Below, one piece after another: positions 4,299 through 5,713 of a stretch of 5,713 bases of DNA. Source of the DNA: JAVVUJ01 sp964461765 (GTDB taxonomy: Bacteria > Bacillota > Clostridia > Peptostreptococcales > Anaerovoracaceae); the NCBI GenBank assembly GCA_964461765.1, contig CAYWVS010000118.1:1-5713 (forward strand). Reading direction: 5' to 3'. Positions within the stretch are counted from its first letter, which is position 1, and every line of letters begins with the position of its first letter. Made by a program: the position numbers and the translations under genes. The notes beneath the pieces were generated by a model. That model saw nothing but the letters and a program-made list of their open reading frames with translations, searched no databases and was not told the DNA's origin.

Positions 4299-5552
4299 GT
4301 GAGATTTAAAAGAGAATACTATTTAAATAAATTGATTATGAAAAAAAATAACGGATTTATTAAGGTTGTTACAGGAATTCGCCGTTGCGGAAAATCTTAT
4401 CTTCTTTTTACTATCTTTAAAAATCATTTATTTGAAAATGGTGTTGACCAAAATCATATTATAGAAATTCCATTTGATTCCTTTGAATTCAAAAAGTACA
4501 GAGACCCTGAAGCTTTGTATCCTTATATAAAAGAGCAGATTGTTGACGACAAAAGATATTATATTTTATTGGACGAAGTGCAGCTTCTTGGTGAATTTGA
4601 ATCTGTGCTTAATGGACTTATGCGTATCAAAAATGTAGATGTATACGTAACCGGTAGTAATGCGAAATTCCTTTCAAAAGATATTATTACTGAATTTCGT
4701 GGACGTGGTGATGAACTCCATATGCAGCCACTTTCTTTTTCCGAATTTATAGAAGAGTATGACGGTAATAAGTATGATGGATGGAATGAATATGTTTTAT
4801 ATGGAGGGTTACCACCTGTTGCTTCCCTTTCAACTTCTGAACAGAAAATAGAATTTTTAAAAAACCTTTTTAAAGAAACTTATATTAACGATATAATCGG
4901 CAGGCATAATGTTAAAAACAAGGAGGAGCTTGAAGAGCTTATAGATATTCTCTCTTCTGGCATCGGTTCACTCACTAACCCTAAAAAATTGACCGATACA
5001 TTTAAATCGAAAAAGCAAAAAAACATTAGTGTTAATACTGTGAAAAACTACCTTGATTATCTTTGTGATGCTTTTGTTGTAAGCAAAGCGGTACGATATG
5101 ATATAAAAGGCAGAAAATACATTGATACACCACACAAGTATTACTTTACGGATGTGGGACTTCGTAATGCACGAATCAATTTCCGCCAAATCGAAGAGAA
5201 CCACACTATGGAAAATATTATTTTTAATGAGCTTTTAAAACGTGATTATAATGTTGATGTGGGAATTGTAATAAACCCTCAAAAAGATAAAAATGGCCAA
5301 GTTATACGCAAACAACTGGAAGTTGATTTTGTATGCAATAAAGGTTCGAAGCGTTATTATGTGCAGTCTGCTTTTTCAATTCCTGATAATGAAAAAATGC
5401 AGCAGGAGTCAAGATCTTTACTACATATAAAGGATTCCTTTAAAAAGATTATTGTTGTTAAGAATACCCCCGCACCTTGGTACACTGAAGAAGGTATTCT
5501 TGTAATAGGAGTATATGATTTTCTGCTTAAAGCAGATAGCTTGGATTTGTAA
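4299..5552 (+). CDS. AAA_14 ATPase with C-terminal DUF4143 domain
   Basis: From GTG 4299 the protein has 417 residues. GGAGG (4288-4292) ends 6 bases before it, and the resulting N-terminus (MRFKREYYLNKLI) matches relatives. The frame extends back to GTG 4251, which lacks a ribosome-binding site. The Walker A motif is GIRRCGKS (26-33), Walker B is YYILLDEVQ (87-95, Asp92/Glu93), and VYVTGSN (115-121) is the sensor 1 strand. EFRGRG (132-137) may hold the arginine finger. The C-terminal DUF4143 domain has a PD-(D/E)XK-like core: Glu311, EVDF with Asp343, and YYVQSAF with Gln356. The usual E-x-K is replaced by Q-S-A, so nuclease activity is doubtful. These ATPases are common in gut and anaerobic Firmicutes, Bacteroidetes and archaea, often on mobile or variable DNA, but their biological role is not established. 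The gene appears monocistronic, and no clear terminator follows it. Confidence 0.88.
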   Translation: MRFKREYYLNKLIMKKNNGFIKVVTGIRRCGKSYLLFTIFKNHLFENGVDQNHIIEIPFDSFEFKKYRDPEALYPYIKEQIVDDKRYYILLDEVQLLGEFESVLNGLMRIKNVDVYVTGSNAKFLSKDIITEFRGRGDELHMQPLSFSEFIEEYDGNKYDGWNEYVLYGGLPPVASLSTSEQKIEFLKNLFKETYINDIIGRHNVKNKEELEELIDILSSGIGSLTNPKKLTDTFKSKKQKNISVNTVKNYLDYLCDAFVVSKAVRYDIKGRKYIDTPHKYYFTDVGLRNARINFRQIEENHTMENIIFNELLKRDYNVDVGIVINPQKDKNGQVIRKQLEVDFVCNKGSKRYYVQSAFSIPDNEKMQQESRSLLHIKDSFKKIIVVKNTPAPWYTEEGILVIGVYDFLLKADSLDL

Positions 5553-5625
5553 ATATTTCTGCATTACTCAATTCAATGCCGTAGAGCAGGAACTCTGAAA
5601 AATAAAGATAAGTGAGGAAAATACA

Positions 5626-5713
5626 TTGAAATTAACAGTGCTAATGGATAACAATACATTTATTGACCAGTACTTTTTAGGTGAGCCGGCGGTTTCCTAT
5701 TACATAGAGGATG
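5626..5713 (+). CDS. MBL-fold metallo-hydrolase, N-terminal start only (partial)
   Basis: TTG 5626 opens a frame that runs off the right edge. GAGGA (5614-5618) lies just upstream at good spacing. The 29 residues include KLTVLMDNNTFIDQYFLGEP followed by AVSYYIED. This matches the opening of small metallo-beta-lactamase-fold hydrolases (K.TVL.DNNT.ID.Y.LGEP..SY.IE), often annotated as related to dihydropteroate-synthase-like or 7,8-dihydropterin-6-yl-methyl phosphate synthase proteins. The metal-binding HxHxDH motif would lie further right, so activity cannot be judged. The 73-base gap after the ATPase gene holds only a small hairpin (AGAG/CTCT, 5583-5596) and no evident promoter or terminator. 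Read-through from the ATPase gene is therefore possible. Confidence 0.75.
   Translation, partial: MKLTVLMDNNTFIDQYFLGEPAVSYYIED

Noticed and set aside
4968..5204. 78-codon minus-strand frame opposite the ATPase gene
   Set aside because: It is antisense to an intact conserved gene, with no supporting signals.
1..5713. CRISPR array, tRNA, rRNA, insertion sequence or integrase
   Set aside because: I found no regularly spaced repeats, no tRNA-like cloverleaf, no rRNA sequence and no transposase or recombinase motifs.

Overview
The window reads as chromosomal DNA of a low-GC Firmicute, probably a member of the Clostridia. The evidence is strong purine-rich ribosome-binding sites, sigma-A-type promoters, some GTG and TTG starts, and protein sequences of clostridial type. 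No gene in it fixes the genus.

Layout, left to right. (1) Positions 1-137 are the C-terminal end of a MetA-type homoserine O-acyltransferase. (2) An AT-rich gap leads to a complete 23S rRNA uracil-5-methyltransferase of the RlmD/RumA family (313-1488), closed by a strong intrinsic terminator (1507-1540). (3) Next is a much more AT-rich gene (1780-3450) with its own near-consensus promoter. It encodes a DUF262 + DUF1524 (HNH) protein of the GmrSD/SspE type, a likely phage-defence nuclease. (4) Positions 3475-3877 carry a compact module that simple ORF calling misses. It holds a 28-residue membrane peptide resembling the holin-like/TxpA-type toxins, an extended -10 promoter, a stem-loop over the toxin Shine-Dalgarno, a strong hairpin just after the stop codon, and a convergent promoter with a perfect TTGACA -35 box that would make an antisense RNA. 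This looks like a type I toxin-antitoxin locus. (5) Positions 4034 to about 4152 look like the decayed N-terminal stub of a GIY-YIG nuclease family protein. (6) Positions 4299-5552 encode an AAA_14 ATPase with a DUF4143 C-terminal domain. (7) From 5626 the start of an MBL-fold metallo-hydrolase runs off the right edge.

How it fits together: metA, rlmD and the MBL hydrolase look like ordinary chromosomal genes. The stretch between rlmD and the hydrolase (about 1541-5560) looks accessory. It is richer in AT and holds a candidate defence nuclease, a candidate type I toxin-antitoxin pair, a gene remnant and an ATPase of unknown role, each apparently transcribed on its own. No integrase, transposase, tRNA, rRNA or CRISPR array is visible. 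The most interesting item is the small toxin/antisense module. Its 5' leader and 3' end can form about 23 base pairs, including two adjacent G-U pairs that fit pairing in the plus-strand RNA.
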